Below, piece after piece: positions 14,602 to 15,044 of a DNA stretch of 15,044 nt. The notes beneath the pieces are model-generated. The model was not told the DNA's origin, made no database searches, and saw only the letters and a list, made by a program, of their open reading frames with translations. The DNA is from Euryarchaeota archaeon UBA346 (lineage in GTDB: Archaea > Thermoplasmatota > E2 > DHVEG-1): NCBI GenBank assembly GCA_002496355.1, contig DAJP01000123.1:1-15044 (forward strand), written 5' to 3'. The position numbers were made by a program, and so were the translations under genes. Numbering within the stretch: position 1 is the first letter of the stretch; each line of letters opens with the position of its first letter.

Positions 14602-15044
14602 ATGGTACGACACGTGAAGGTTCAACGAGGAAACAAACTCCGATGTAAAGGCTGGAAACAAGAAGCAATCCTTCGGATGCTGGAAAATAACCTTGAGAAC
14701 GCGGAAAAACCAGAGGAACTCATCATCTATGGCGGGACTGGAAAAGCAGCACGGAACTGGAACTGCTACGATGCGATCGTTGATGCACTAAAAAACTTAC
14801 AAGATGATGAAACATTGATTGTTCAATCAGGAAAACCTGTGGCAATTTTTCAAACATGGACAAATGCTCCACGTGTCCTTATCGCAAACTCAAATCTTGT
14901 TCCCCATTGGAGTACTTGGGAAAAGTTCAGAGAACTCGAACAGCGTGGTCTTACCATGTATGGTCAGATGACCGCAGGGTCCTGGTGTTACATCGGGACA
15001 CAAGGAATCATCCAGGGGACCTATGAGACGTTTGCTGCCTGTGC
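14602..15044 (+). CDS. hutU: Urocanate hydratase (urocanase), 5' part
   Basis: The reading frame runs from the ATG at 14602 to the window edge, giving 147 complete residues of an enzyme that is usually about 550 long. Urocanase adds water to urocanate to give imidazolone propionate, the second step of histidine breakdown, using a tightly bound NAD+. The visible N-terminal domain has the family blocks YGGTGKAARNW, LIVQSGKPVA, RVLIANSNLVPHW and YGQMTAGSWCYIGTQGI. The catalytic cysteine and the NAD-binding core lie beyond the window. The start is supported by a TATA box about 29 nt upstream and by the match to the family N-terminus; no ribosome-binding site is present. The next genes, possibly hutH or hutI, cannot be seen. 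A histidine-degrading enzyme close to secreted peptidases fits growth on protein. Confidence 0.96.
   Translation, partial: MVRHVKVQRGNKLRCKGWKQEAILRMLENNLENAEKPEELIIYGGTGKAARNWNCYDAIVDALKNLQDDETLIVQSGKPVAIFQTWTNAPRVLIANSNLVPHWSTWEKFRELEQRGLTMYGQMTAGSWCYIGTQGIIQGTYETFAAC

Overview
The window is a gene-dense stretch of an archaeal chromosome, about half G+C. The archaeal-type leucyl-tRNA synthetase, archaeal SRP54, one-domain Sm-like protein, MOFRL-type glycerate kinase and TATA-box promoters (several placed for leaderless transcripts) all point to Archaea. The mixture of gingipain-like C25 peptidases, a glycerate 2-kinase, a PQQ-like propeller surface protein and urocanate hydratase suggests a protein-degrading Thermoplasmata-type euryarchaeon, for example a sediment lineage of the MBG-D kind. 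That placement is inference; no rRNA is present.

Layout. Positions 1-3067 (+): leuS and a 62-residue zinc-ribbon protein. Positions 3064-7248 (-): a 1394-residue secreted, membrane-anchored PQQ-like propeller/Ig-like protein whose stop codon overlaps the zinc-ribbon stop tail to tail. Positions 7465-10144 (-): srp54 followed 13 nt later by glycerate 2-kinase, probably one transcript, with a T-rich terminator after it. Positions 10324-11046 (-): a HAD phosphatase. Positions 11165-14145 (+): two tandem paralogous secreted C25 cysteine peptidases, each preceded by the same 19-base promoter element. Positions 14212-14427 (+): an LSm/SmAP protein. Positions 14466-14546 (+): a candidate small structured RNA with its own TATA box. 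Positions 14602-15044 (+): the 5' part of urocanate hydratase, cut by the window edge.

How the parts fit. SRP54 directs Sec-dependent secretion, and three genes here encode exported proteins. Secreted peptidases would yield peptides and amino acids, and urocanate hydratase belongs to histidine breakdown, so a peptide-catabolic life style fits. The glycerate kinase points to a non-phosphorylative or branched Entner-Doudoroff route or to glycerate salvage.

The least ordinary signals are: (1) the possible small RNA between lsm and hutU, with a paired 7+6 bp stem, a single-stranded U-rich stretch containing an AUUUUG Sm-site-like core, and a TATA box about 26 nt upstream; (2) an LSm protein lacking two of the four usual uridine-pocket residues; (3) a duplicated promoter in front of the two C25 peptidases; (4) an inverted repeat with two-turn spacing beside the promoter of the surface protein. 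There are no stretches above 300 bases without a gene, and I see no tRNA, rRNA, insertion sequence or CRISPR array.
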